Positions 17,700-25,809 of a stretch of DNA of 64,000 bases are shown in pieces. Every line of letters begins with the position of its first letter. Within the stretch, counting starts at the first letter, position 1. This stretch comes from Clostridia bacterium. Lineage in GTDB: Bacteria; Bacillota; Clostridia; Oscillospirales; Acutalibacteraceae. The position numbers and the translations under genes are program-made. The stretch spans positions 115,277 to 179,276 of the forward strand of contig JAFZUV010000002.1 of the NCBI GenBank assembly GCA_017618135.1, in the 5' to 3' direction. Under the pieces are notes generated by a model that was not told the DNA's origin, did no database searches, and saw nothing but the letters and a program-made list of their open reading frames with translations.

Positions 17700-17880
17700 A
17701 ATTAGCACCTCCATTATTCGTGGTAACCGTGTTTTTTAACACTTGGCGGAACACATCCTTTTTGTGTTCCTCCCACCGTGACACACGAACGCTCAAATCC
17801 GGGCAGACGGTAACCTAACCGCCCGGAAATCCGTGTGCCGGAGTTAATAAGCGCAATCGGCGCGTATTAACAAATCAAAA
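17700..17880 (-). promoter_or_regulatory. Structured nusG-rplK intergenic leader
   Basis: The gap holds several strong inverted repeats on the minus strand: GTTAATA/TATTAAC enclosing GCGC/GCGC, CACACG/CGTGTG enclosing CCGGGC/GCCCGG, and GGAACACA/TGTGTTCC at 17748-17770. A GTGG/CCAC closing helix surrounds the last. No T-run follows, so they are not simple terminators. L1 autoregulation commonly acts on a leader just before rplK, making this the candidate site. Confidence 0.45.
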
Positions 17881-18405
17881 TCAATCTAAGGATATCTGGT
17901 CAAGCTCCAGATCAACCGGCGTTTCTCTGCCGAACATAGACAAAACAACGCAAACGCTGTTGTTTTCTTTGTCAAGCGTTTTAACAACGCCGCTGTAGCC
18001 TTCGAGCGGACCGCTGATGATTTTAACGGTGTCTCCCTCTTTGTAGCCTACTTCAACGCTGTGCTTTTCAACGCCTAAATCAGCTACCTCCTTATCAGTG
18101 AGCGGTACCGGCTTTGACGCAGGTCCCACAAATCCCGTGCAACCGCGTATGTTTCTTACAACATACCAGCTATCGTCCGTGACAATCATTTTGATAAGGA
18201 CATAACCCGGGAAAACCTTTCGCTCATATTCCTTTGTAACACCGTCCTTAGTTTCGCTTACGGTTTCCATAGGAATATTGATATCCTGAATTAAATCCTG
18301 CATACCGCGGCTTTCCACCATGGTTGCAAGGTCGCTCGCCACTTTGTTTTCGTAACCTGAATAAGTGTGAACGACATACCATTTTGCTTGAGTGTTTTCA
18401 GCCAT
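17881..18405 (-). CDS. nusG: Transcription termination/antitermination factor NusG
   Basis: A 174-residue NusG with the N-terminal NGN domain (WYVVHTYSGYENKV, VFPGYVLIKM, VRNIRGCTGFVG) and a C-terminal KOW domain (EGDTVKIISGPLEGYSGVVKTLD). It binds RNA polymerase and modulates pausing, termination and coupling to the ribosome. It sits 21 nt after secE in the usual order. Confidence 0.98.
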   Translation of the reverse strand: MAENTQAKWYVVHTYSGYENKVASDLATMVESRGMQDLIQDINIPMETVSETKDGVTKEYERKVFPGYVLIKMIVTDDSWYVVRNIRGCTGFVGPASKPVPLTDKEVADLGVEKHSVEVGYKEGDTVKIISGPLEGYSGVVKTLDKENNSVCVVLSMFGRETPVDLELDQISLD

Positions 18406-18426
18406 TCAAGTTCCCTCCGTACTCTT

Positions 18427-19113
18427 TTAACCGAGGATTACTTCGAGCAATTTACCGAGACCGAAATCTAAAAGCCAAATGAACGCGCCTACGATAAGGC
18501 ACATGATGAGAACTATCAGAGTGTTCTTAAGAACATCCTTGATTCCCGGCCAAACGATTTTCTTTACTTCGCTCTTGTAGTCTTTAAAGAACGCAATTAC
18601 ACGCTTAAATATTGTTCGCTTTGAGCCCTTAGATGCCTTAACCTCAAGATAATCGTCTATCAAAAGGTATGCGGCGCTGAAAACGGCGAAAGCAAGCAAT
18701 GCTATTGCGCAAAGAAGCACGCCTTTACCGTAGGTTATTTTGCTTACATCAGGCAACGGACGGGTATCTACAAACAAATTGGGCTTGCTGAGTGCTATTA
18801 CCAGCATATAAATACCGTCTATTAGACCTACTGCGGGAACGGTATAACGAAGCCCCTTCGATTTGAATGACAAGATACTGAAAATCAGACCGAAAACCGT
18901 AAGGAAAAAGCAAAAAAGAATATCTGCCGAGCGCGCCATATCATAAGCAGCCTCGCCTACGGTTTTCTTGATTCCGAAGCCTAATTCCGCGCCTACAAAG
19001 CTTGCATTGCCGCCGGAAAATGCAACGGTTGCAAACTTGGTAAAGAAAAGGACTAAAGCACAAAGAGAAAAGGCAATGCCGAGAATTTGACAAAGTCTGT
19101 TGATTATTTTCAT
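18427..19113 (-). CDS. secE: SecE translocase subunit with an extra N-terminal membrane domain
   Basis: The last 65 or so residues are a standard bacterial SecE: an amphipathic RVIAFFKDYKSEVKKIVWP segment then one transmembrane helix. It is identified also by position between rpmG and nusG. It is preceded by about 160 residues with four hydrophobic segments (roughly residues 8-30, 62-84, 92-112 and 133-153), absent from usual 60-130-residue SecE proteins. ATG 19113 is chosen from AAGGAG upstream. Function of the extension is unknown. The frame is continuous, so this is a fusion rather than a misread boundary. Confidence 0.88.
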   Translation of the reverse strand: MKIINRLCQILGIAFSLCALVLFFTKFATVAFSGGNASFVGAELGFGIKKTVGEAAYDMARSADILFCFFLTVFGLIFSILSFKSKGLRYTVPAVGLIDGIYMLVIALSKPNLFVDTRPLPDVSKITYGKGVLLCAIALLAFAVFSAAYLLIDDYLEVKASKGSKRTIFKRVIAFFKDYKSEVKKIVWPGIKDVLKNTLIVLIMCLIVGAFIWLLDFGLGKLLEVILG

Positions 19114-19124
19114 ACTCTCGCTCC

Positions 19125-19274
19125 TTACTTTGTTTCCTTGTGCAAGGTGTGCTTTCTGCAGAACCTGCAATACTTGTTCATTTCGAGCCTGTCAGGGTCA
19201 TTTTTCTTGTTTTTCATCGTGTTGTAGTTGCGCTGTTTGCATTCTGTACATGCAAGTGTGATTTTTACTCTCAT
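19125..19274 (-). CDS. rpmG: 50S ribosomal protein L33
   Basis: A 49-residue protein starting [19 protein letters not shown] and ending [12 protein letters not shown], with two CxxC pairs (CTEC and CRFC), the zinc-binding form of L33. ATG 19274 follows GGGAGGTG. It is the first gene of the secE-nusG-rplK-rplA operon, with secE starting 11 nt downstream. Confidence 0.97.
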   Translation of the reverse strand: MRVKITLACTECKQRNYNTMKNKKNDPDRLEMNKYCRFCRKHTLHKETK

Positions 19275-19513
19275 AACGGCACCTCCCGCTTTACGGAAAT
19301 TATTTTTCTTTTTTTAAAGAGAAAAACTACTCTTTAAAAAGAAACGCCTCCCTCAAAACACCCGTTCCCCAATTGTACTTTTTACCATATCTTGAGGTAA
19401 AAAGAAAGCACTATACAACATAATGAACAAGGTGGCTGACAGGTAATTTTTTTCAAAAAAAAAGAACCTTCAAGAGGTAGAGAAATTATAGCACAGAGTG
19501 TGTGAAAGGTCAA
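19275..19513 (-). promoter_or_regulatory. Promoter and long leader of the rpmG operon
   Basis: TTGACC (19508-19513), 17-bp spacer, TATAAT (19485-19490) on the minus strand. The leader of about 200 nt before rpmG contains two A/T-rich hairpins (TTTTTACC/GGTAAAAA and CTTTTTAAAGAG/CTCTTTAAAAAAAG) and no gene. A 19-bp palindrome of alternating A and T (19526-19544) lies upstream of the -35 box and could be an operator. The gap to 19650 otherwise holds only the Lrp-gene promoter. Confidence 0.7.
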
Positions 19514-19581
19514 GCATTTTTTTAAACATATATAATATATATGTGTTTTTTGAAAATGAGACACTCTATGATACAATGCGG

Positions 19582-19610
19582 TTGACAAATGTTGCGGTTT
19601 ACTGTAATAT
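19582..19610 (+). promoter_or_regulatory. Promoter of the Lrp-family regulator operon
   Basis: TTGACA (19582-19587), 17-bp spacer, TAATAT (19605-19610), with about 35 nt of leader to the ATG at 19651. Confidence 0.75.
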
Positions 19611-19650
19611 ATTTACAATGTTACGATACTATTTAATTTGGAGGGCTGTT

Positions 19651-20133
19651 ATGAAAACCGAACTTTTAAAGCTTTTATCGAATAATGCGCGCTATAGTGA
19701 CCGTCAGCTTGCCGATATGCTCGGCACAGATGAGCAAACTATTGCCGAGGAAATTAAATCTCTCCAGAAACAAGGCGTAATATGTGGCTATAAAGCAGTA
19801 ATTGATTGGGACAGCGTTGAAAACCAGTCGGTTTCAGCAATTATAGAAATTAAGGTTGTGCCCCAAGCGGGTTTAGGCTTTGAGGAGGTAGCAGAAAGAA
19901 TATCGTCTTTTAGAGAGGTTGAATCGGTTTACCTAATGTCCGGCGGATATGATCTCAATGTTGTCGTAAGGGGTAAAACTCTGCAGGAGGTAGCCCAGTT
20001 TGTGGCTCGTGAGCTTGCAACCATAGATTCTGTTACATCCACTGCAACTCATTTTGTAATGCGCAGATATAAGGAACTTGATGTTAAGCTTTTTGAAGGC
20101 GAAAAGGATAACAGGGGGAATATACTTTTATGA
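19651..20133 (+). CDS. Lrp/AsnC family transcriptional regulator
   Basis: A 160-residue regulator. Residues about 1-55 form a winged helix-turn-helix (LLKLLSNNARYSDRQLADMLGT...IKSLQKQGVICGYKAVID). The rest is an RAM/AsnC effector-binding domain with the SGGYDLNVVVRGKTLQEV pattern. ATG 19651 follows GGAGGG and avoids a 51-codon unsupported extension upstream. Its stop overlaps the aminotransferase start by four bases, so the two are translationally coupled and the regulator probably senses a related amino acid. Confidence 0.92.
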   Translation: MKTELLKLLSNNARYSDRQLADMLGTDEQTIAEEIKSLQKQGVICGYKAVIDWDSVENQSVSAIIEIKVVPQAGLGFEEVAERISSFREVESVYLMSGGYDLNVVVRGKTLQEVAQFVARELATIDSVTSTATHFVMRRYKELDVKLFEGEKDNRGNILL

Positions 20134-21299
20134 TAGACTATTCCCGGGTGCTTAACAAAAATGTAAGCGAAATTAAGCCTTCGGGGATAAGAAAGTTTTT
20201 TGATATTGCCGCAACTATGGAAGATGTTATTTCCTTAGGTGTAGGCGAGCCGGACTTTCAAACTCCGTGGGCAATAAGAAAAGCCGGTATAATGTCGCTT
20301 GAAAAGGGTAAAACCAAGTATACCTCAAATCGTGGTATAGAAAAGCTCCGTGAGGAGATTTCGAGCTATATTGACCGAAAACAAAATATCGAATACGATC
20401 CGGAAAACGAAATTCTTTTAACGGTAGGCGGCAGTGAGGCAATAGATGTTGCCGTTCGTGCTATTGTAGGTGAGGGTGATGAAGTAATCATACCTCAGCC
20501 GAGTTATGTCTGCTATGAGCCTATAAGCGTGCTTGCGGGCGGAAAACCGATAATAATCGAAACAAAGGCGGAAAATGATTTTAAAATAACTCCGGATGAA
20601 TTAAAGGCCGCTATCACCTCGAAAACCAAGGTGCTTATTCTTCCTTATCCTTGCAACCCTACCGGCGCGGTTATGGAACAAAGCGATCTTGAAAAAATAG
20701 CAGATGTGCTTAAAAATACGGATATAATAGTTATATCCGATGAGATTTACTCCGAGCTTACCTTCACGCCAAATGGGCATATTTCAATTACTCAAATTGA
20801 TGGTATGCGTGAACGCACTGTGCTGGTTTCCGGTTTTTCAAAAGCGTTTTCTATGACCGGTTGGCGTTTGGGGTTTGCCTGCGGACCGCACGAGATAATT
20901 GCTCAGATGACCAAAATTCATCAATTCGCTATTATGTGCGCTCCTACAACAGCGCAGTACGCCGCGGTAGAGGCGCTGAAGAATTGCGAAGAGGCGGTTG
21001 CGGATATGAAGTCCGAATACAACCGCAGGCGTAGACTTATGGTGGCGGGTTTTAATCGTATCGGTCTTACATGTCGTGAGCCTTTGGGTGCTTTTTATAC
21101 TTTCCCGTCCATAAAATCAACCGGACTTTCAAGTGATGATTTCTGTGAAAGACTACTTGAAAGCGAGAGGGTGGCTTTAGTGCCGGGTACGGCATTCGGT
21201 AAAGGCGGAGAAGGCTTTGTACGGGCGTCTTACTGTTACAGCACAGAACATATAATAGAGGCGTTAAGCCGAATAGAAGAATTTTTGAAAACCTTGTAA
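20130..21299 (+). CDS. PLP-dependent class I/II aminotransferase
   Basis: A 389-residue fold-type I aminotransferase of the AspC/PatA group. It has the YTSNRGIEKLREEI segment, GGSEAIDVAVRA, PYPCNPTGAV, the ISDEIYSEL aspartate motif and the PLP lysine in SGFSKAFSMTGWRLG. Likely substrates are aspartate, aromatic or branched-chain amino acids, and sequence alone does not decide. Coupling to the upstream Lrp-type regulator supports an amino acid metabolic role. Confidence 0.9.
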   Translation: MIDYSRVLNKNVSEIKPSGIRKFFDIAATMEDVISLGVGEPDFQTPWAIRKAGIMSLEKGKTKYTSNRGIEKLREEISSYIDRKQNIEYDPENEILLTVGGSEAIDVAVRAIVGEGDEVIIPQPSYVCYEPISVLAGGKPIIIETKAENDFKITPDELKAAITSKTKVLILPYPCNPTGAVMEQSDLEKIADVLKNTDIIVISDEIYSELTFTPNGHISITQIDGMRERTVLVSGFSKAFSMTGWRLGFACGPHEIIAQMTKIHQFAIMCAPTTAQYAAVEALKNCEEAVADMKSEYNRRRRLMVAGFNRIGLTCREPLGAFYTFPSIKSTGLSSDDFCERLLESERVALVPGTAFGKGGEGFVRASYCYSTEHIIEALSRIEEFLKTL

Positions 21300-21311
21300 G
21301 GAGACAATTTT

Positions 21312-21881
21312 ATGAAAAAAACACTGATTTTAGTATTGGTAATAGTCGCAATCGTGGGTATATTCGCGGTAATAGTCGCCAGTACCTATAACGGATTTGT
21401 TTCAGCCGAAGAAAATCTTAAAAGCGTTCAGGCACAGGTTGGCGTTCAACTGCAACGTCGTGCTGACCTTATACCTAATTTCGTTGCAACCGTAAAGGGA
21501 TATACCGAATATGAAAAATCAACGCTTACCGCTGTTACCGAAGCGCGTGCAAGCGTAGGCAAGGCGAAGACCGTAACTGAACAGGAAGCAGCGAATACCG
21601 AACTCGATAAAGCAATAGATGTATGGGTAAACGCTGTAACCGAGGCATATCCCGACCTTAAGGCCGACAAACAGTATATAGCCTTGCAGGATGAGCTTGC
21701 AGGCACCGAAAACAGGGTTGCTACCGCGAGAAAAGATTATAATACCGTGGCCGAGAGTTACAATAAAAGAATTCGCAGTTTCCCGTCTAATATAATTGCT
21801 AAAATGTTTGGATTTGACAAAGCGGATTATTTTACACCCGACGATACCGCCCTTATGCCTCCGGTAGTTGATTTCAGCTGA
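21312..21881 (+). CDS. LemA family protein
   Basis: A 189-residue protein with one N-terminal transmembrane helix (residues about 3-25) and a long helical extracytoplasmic domain typical of LemA (YNGFVSAEENLKSVQAQVGVQLQRRADLIPNFVATVKGY, and SYNKRIRSFPSNIIAKMFGF near the end). Molecular role is not established for the family. It commonly sits beside TPM-domain proteins, as it does here. Confidence 0.93.
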   Translation: MKKTLILVLVIVAIVGIFAVIVASTYNGFVSAEENLKSVQAQVGVQLQRRADLIPNFVATVKGYTEYEKSTLTAVTEARASVGKAKTVTEQEAANTELDKAIDVWVNAVTEAYPDLKADKQYIALQDELAGTENRVATARKDYNTVAESYNKRIRSFPSNIIAKMFGFDKADYFTPDDTALMPPVVDFS

Positions 21882-21882
21882 T

Positions 21883-22689
21883 ATGAAAAAGCTGTTTCGC
21901 GCGATTGCGGCATTGTGCGCCGCGACGGCACTTATATGTCTTGCCGGTTGCAAGAATGAAAAAGCGGCTATTCCAGAGCCTACGGAAAAATTTTTTGTCA
22001 ACGATTTTGCCGAAGCCTTAAACAGTCAGGACGCCGAAGCAATATTTTCCGCAGGTGTTGCTCTTGACAAGGCGGTGGCGGAAAAACTTGATAAAGATAT
22101 CGGTGCTCAGGTAGTAGCGGTCACTGTTAAGACAACTGAAGGCGAGGAACCCTCCGAATATGCTTTGAGACTCGGACGAGAATGGGGAGTGGGTAACGCC
22201 GAAGATAATAACGGCGTTGTAATTCTGCTTGCAACCGAGGACAGAGAGGTTTTCGTATCAGTCGGTTATGGGCTTGAAGGTGCCTTACCGGATAGTAAGG
22301 TCGGCAGACTAATAGATAACTACGGCTATGATTATTTTGCTGAAAACGAGTTTTCGTCGGGCATGAAATCGCTTTATAATGCGGTAGTACGCGAGGTTTA
22401 TGCCGAGTATGATCTTGATGTGCCCGAAAATGTTTCAGCGCCGAAAAGATACGAACCCGAAATAAACGCAAAGGAAGCTGTTTCTTCCTGGGCTGCGATA
22501 CTGGCCGTAGTGGTTTTCTGTATAATATATTTGCGGCTGCGCGGTTTCTTTATACCGTTTGGCTTTATGGGCGGCGGTTTCCGCGGCGGATTTTTCGGCG
22601 GAGGACATTCGTCCGGCGGCGGTGGATTCGGCGGATTTTCAGGCGGCGGTGGTGGATTCGGCGGCGGCGGTGCCGGTAGAGGTTTTTAA
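21883..22689 (+). CDS. TPM-domain lipoprotein with glycine-rich tail (YgcG-like)
   Basis: A 268-residue protein starting MKKLFRAIAA with a lipobox ending LAGC near residue 23. It has a TPM domain at about 38-175 (VNDFAEALN, LDKDIGAQVVAVTV, NNGVVILLATEDREVFVSVGYGLEG), one membrane helix at about 200-220 and a tail rich in GGGGFGG repeats. TPM/YgcG proteins with LemA are a recurrent pair of uncertain function in the envelope. ATG 21883 is one base after the LemA stop. An earlier overlapping start would extend the signal peptide unnaturally. Confidence 0.9.
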   Translation: MKKLFRAIAALCAATALICLAGCKNEKAAIPEPTEKFFVNDFAEALNSQDAEAIFSAGVALDKAVAEKLDKDIGAQVVAVTVKTTEGEEPSEYALRLGREWGVGNAEDNNGVVILLATEDREVFVSVGYGLEGALPDSKVGRLIDNYGYDYFAENEFSSGMKSLYNAVVREVYAEYDLDVPENVSAPKRYEPEINAKEAVSSWAAILAVVVFCIIYLRLRGFFIPFGFMGGGFRGGFFGGGHSSGGGGFGGFSGGGGGFGGGGAGRGF

Positions 22690-22695
22690 AGCCAC

Positions 22696-22724
22696 TTGCA
22701 AATTGTATCTGTTTGTGCTATTAT
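22696..22724 (+). promoter_or_regulatory. Promoter of the CpsC-like operon
   Basis: TTGCAA (22696-22701), 17-bp spacer, TATTAT (22719-22724). It lies between the TPM gene and the CpsC-like start at 22762. Confidence 0.65.
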
Positions 22725-22761
22725 AGCTTGTGTAAAGAATAGAAGAGAATGGTGGTTAAAA

Positions 22762-23496
22762 ATGCAGGAAATAAGCATTTTTGTTTTGTTCAAAATTGCG
22801 CTCAGGAGAGCATGGGCTTTGATACTTGCTTTCGTTATTGCGGCTGCTGCTGCATTTTGTTATTGTGAGTTTGTGGCGACGCCCGTTTACGGAGCCAATG
22901 CGTCGATTATCGTTACAAACGGCGCGGTTGTGAATTCGGAGGAGACATCTTCCGCCAACAATAAAGTTTTAGGTTCGGATATACAGGCATCGCTTATGCT
23001 TGTTGATTCGGTTGTCGATATGCTTAAAACCCCTGATATTTACAAATATCTCGCAAGAAAGCTCGGCTCCGAATACGATTATAAGGCGCTTAAGGCTTGT
23101 ACCACCATTGCCCGCAGGGGCGAGGATACGCTGTTTATTGACATTTCTTATAAAGACAATGATCCTCAGCGCGCCATAAAGGTTACCAATGTGTTTGCAT
23201 CCGCAGCGTGTGATTATGTTGCGGAGTTTATAAACAGGACGGATCCAAAAATCGTATCAAGTGCGGACAGAGCAAATTTGGTTGCCCCCCGTACCATCAA
23301 GTCAACATTGCTTTACGGTTTCGGCGCGGCGTTTATTTTGTACTTGATATTTGTTTTCTTTGAGCTGTTCAATAATAAGATAAAAGGAGAAGAGGACTTT
23401 ACTTCGAGATATAATATACCGCTTCTCGGCTCTATTCCCGACTTTGATGAGGCCCGCAAAGCTTCCGCGTACAAGAAAGGCGGTTACTATAAATGA
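22762..23496 (+). CDS. Chain-length determinant / tyrosine kinase modulator (Wzz/CpsC-like)
   Basis: A 244-residue membrane protein with two transmembrane helices (residues about 20-40 and 187-207) flanking an extracytoplasmic domain, the usual layout of Wzz/CpsC proteins that control polymer length and activate a partner BY-kinase. ATG 22762 follows GGTGG. The stop overlaps the start of the kinase gene by four bases, as in capsule loci. Confidence 0.88.
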   Translation: MQEISIFVLFKIALRRAWALILAFVIAAAAAFCYCEFVATPVYGANASIIVTNGAVVNSEETSSANNKVLGSDIQASLMLVDSVVDMLKTPDIYKYLARKLGSEYDYKALKACTTIARRGEDTLFIDISYKDNDPQRAIKVTNVFASAACDYVAEFINRTDPKIVSSADRANLVAPRTIKSTLLYGFGAAFILYLIFVFFELFNNKIKGEEDFTSRYNIPLLGSIPDFDEARKASAYKKGGYYK

Positions 23497-24206
23497 GTGT
23501 TTTCAGCAGAAAAAAATATTCCTCATACGAAGATATAAGCGTGCAGAACAAAAAAATTCCGTTTGCTGTTGTTGAGTCCTATAAAGCCGTCAGAGCTAAC
23601 CTTTCTTTTCTCTTGTCTTCAGCAAAAAGGAACACGGTGGTTGTCACATCTCCGAATTCCGGTGAGGGTAAATCCACAACTGCCGTAAATATGGCTATAG
23701 CTTTTTCTCAGCTTGGCGAGCGCGTCTTACTGATAGACGCGGATATGCGTAAAGCTACCATTCATAAAAAGCTTAAAACCGAAAACGGTGACGGTGTTTC
23801 AAACATCCTTGCCGGTATGGCTGAAGTGGGCGACTGCATAAAGAAGATAAATGAGAATTTATTTTTCCTTCCCGCCGGCAGAATCCCGCCCAATCCGTCA
23901 GAGCTTTTGGGCAGTCCGGAGTTTGAAAAGTTGCTTTCCAAGGTATCTCCGGCATACAGCTGCGTAATAATTGATACGCCGCCTATAAATGTGGTTTCGG
24001 ATACGCTGGTTGCGGCTCCGCTTACTGCAGGTGTAGTTATGGTGGTGCGTGACGGTGTGACTCAGCATGATGATATAAAGCATGCCATAAGCTCAGCCGA
24101 GTTTGCCGGGATTAAGATTTTAGGCGCCGTTATAAACGGGATTAAGAATTCAAGTGCGCGAGGCTATAGGTACAACTACTATTCAAAATATTACAAAGCA
24201 CATTAG
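23493..24206 (+). CDS. CpsD/CapB-type bacterial tyrosine kinase
   Basis: A 237-residue cytoplasmic BY-kinase with Walker A SPNSGEGKSTTA, Walker A' VLLIDADMRK and Walker B VIIDTPP motifs. The C-terminus is a tyrosine-rich cluster (YRYNYYSKYY) of the kind autophosphorylated in trans. It works with the CpsC-like activator and the PHP phosphatase encoded next. Confidence 0.93.
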   Translation: MSVFSRKKYSSYEDISVQNKKIPFAVVESYKAVRANLSFLLSSAKRNTVVVTSPNSGEGKSTTAVNMAIAFSQLGERVLLIDADMRKATIHKKLKTENGDGVSNILAGMAEVGDCIKKINENLFFLPAGRIPPNPSELLGSPEFEKLLSKVSPAYSCVIIDTPPINVVSDTLVAAPLTAGVVMVVRDGVTQHDDIKHAISSAEFAGIKILGAVINGIKNSSARGYRYNYYSKYYKAH

Positions 24207-24224
24207 TTTTATGGTTATTATGAC

Positions 24225-24258
24225 AATCGGAAGATTCATGCGGTCTTCCGATTTTTTT
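24225..24258 (+). terminator. Terminator between the tyrosine kinase and phosphatase genes
   Basis: AATCGGAAGA (24225-24234) pairs with TCTTCCGATT (24244-24253), followed by TTTTT. It lies 11 nt before the phosphatase start, inside what looks like one operon, so it may act as an attenuator or lower downstream expression. Confidence 0.8.
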
Positions 24259-24269
24259 AGAGGTGCGAA

Positions 24270-24998
24270 ATGATTGATATACATTCACATATTCTTCCGG
24301 GTATTGATGACGGCGCAAAAGATCTAAAGGATACAGAAGAGCTTTTAAAACAGATGGAAAACCAAGGAGTAACTACCGCTGTTGCAACGCCGCATTTTTA
24401 TCCTGGCAGTGCTGTTTTTGACGACTTTTTAGAGAGCAGAGCGGCTGCTATGAGTAAGGTTTGCGACTTATGCGGCGGAGCAAAAAAAATTAAAATTCTT
24501 CCCGGCGCCGAGGTGCTTTATTTCAGCGGCATTGGTAATTCTGAGGATATTTGCAAGCTGACGCTCGCAGGCAGCAATTATCTGCTTTTGGAACTTATGG
24601 GACTTAAGGCGATTGACTACAGGGTTATAAATGATATTTACAACCTGAAAGCTAATTTCGGTATAATTACGATTATTGCTCACATTGAGCGTTATTACAA
24701 ATATAAAGGATATAAAGAATTGCTGACCTTAGTTCAGTCCGGTGACGCTGTTTCGCAGATAAATGCTTCGCATATCTTTTCTTCAAGAGAAAAAAGGGCG
24801 GTAAAAAAACTCATTAAATCCGGTATGGCTCATTTTGTGGCGTCCGATTGTCACAACCCCGTAAACCGTCCGGTAGAACTCGATCACGCATATAATGAAA
24901 TAAAGACGCTCTCAAACGAACAATACCTTAAAATAGTTAATGATAACGAAAGCATGGAAAGGGAGTTGCTTGCTGCTTATGAAAAGCAAAACGGTTAA
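24270..24998 (+). CDS. CpsB/CapC-type PHP tyrosine-protein phosphatase
   Basis: A 242-residue manganese-dependent PHP-family phosphatase starting MIDIHSHILPGIDDGAKD. Metal ligands are visible in the HSH motif, VATPHFYP, IAHIERY and ASDCHNP. It dephosphorylates CpsD-like kinases. RBS AGAGGTG. The next gene starts inside its 3' end. Confidence 0.93.
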   Translation: MIDIHSHILPGIDDGAKDLKDTEELLKQMENQGVTTAVATPHFYPGSAVFDDFLESRAAAMSKVCDLCGGAKKIKILPGAEVLYFSGIGNSEDICKLTLAGSNYLLLELMGLKAIDYRVINDIYNLKANFGIITIIAHIERYYKYKGYKELLTLVQSGDAVSQINASHIFSSREKRAVKKLIKSGMAHFVASDCHNPVNRPVELDHAYNEIKTLSNEQYLKIVNDNESMERELLAAYEKQNG

Positions 24999-25800
24999 CA
25001 TAAAGCGTTCGGGAGATTTGGAATATATAACATTTCCACGCCTTGAAGCGGCAGGCGGAGTTCACCATATTTTTTCTACCAGAAAAGGCGGAGTGAGCGG
25101 CGGCGTGTATGCCGAAATGAACTTGAGCTTCAGAAACGGTGACATCAGAGAAAATGTGATTGAGAATTATCGCCGTTTATGCAAAGCGGCGAATATTGAT
25201 ACGGCGCATCTTGTGCTCTCCCGTCAGATGCATACCAAGAACATCAGATATGTAACTCATAAAGATTGGGGAACGGGAATTACAAAACCTGGTTTTTGTG
25301 ATGTTGACGGACTTATTACCGATGAGCCGGGCGTTGCACTTGTCACGCAGTATGCGGATTGCGTTCCCCTGTTATTCTATGACCCGGTAGCGCGTGTTTG
25401 CGCGAATTCTCATTCGGGGTGGCGGGGAACTGTTCTTAAAATGGGCGAGCAAACCGTAAAGATGATGGTTGAAGGGTTCGGTTGTGATGTCAAAAATATT
25501 GTCGCGGCAATAGGACCCTCGATTTGCAAAAAGTGTTATGAGGTTGACCTTCCGGTATATGAGGCATTTAAAAACACAGGTATACCGCTTGATACGGTGA
25601 TAACAAAAAAAGACGACGGCGAGCATTTCCTGCTTGATTTGCGTGAGGCAAACAGAATTATACTGACCGCCGCCGGTATTCTGCCTGAAAATTTGGATAT
25701 TGCCGATATTTGCACCTGTGAAAACAGTGACCGGCTTCATTCGCACAGGGCAACAGGAGGTAAGCGCGGAAATCTTGCCGCAATAATAGAAATGTATTGA
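24979..25800 (+). CDS. pgeF: Peptidoglycan editing factor PgeF (multicopper polyphenol oxidase/laccase domain)
   Basis: A 273-residue YfiH/PgeF family protein. Characteristic elements are STRKGGVSGG, SRQMHTKNI, ADCVPLLFYD, HSGWRGTVLKM, IGPSICKKCYEV and HSHRATGGKRGNLAAIIEM. Family members remove misplaced amino acids from peptidoglycan precursors. ATG 24979 overlaps the preceding gene by 20 bases, while a start 39 bases earlier would overlap more and lacks a better ribosome site. Confidence 0.9.
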   Translation: MKSKTVNIKRSGDLEYITFPRLEAAGGVHHIFSTRKGGVSGGVYAEMNLSFRNGDIRENVIENYRRLCKAANIDTAHLVLSRQMHTKNIRYVTHKDWGTGITKPGFCDVDGLITDEPGVALVTQYADCVPLLFYDPVARVCANSHSGWRGTVLKMGEQTVKMMVEGFGCDVKNIVAAIGPSICKKCYEVDLPVYEAFKNTGIPLDTVITKKDDGEHFLLDLREANRIILTAAGILPENLDIADICTCENSDRLHSHRATGGKRGNLAAIIEMY

Positions 25801-25809
25801 GGAAATAAA

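Noticed and set aside
22570-22686. GGCGGC-rich tandem repeat as a possible CRISPR or satellite
   Set aside because: It encodes the glycine-rich tail of the TPM protein in frame, with no regular spacers.
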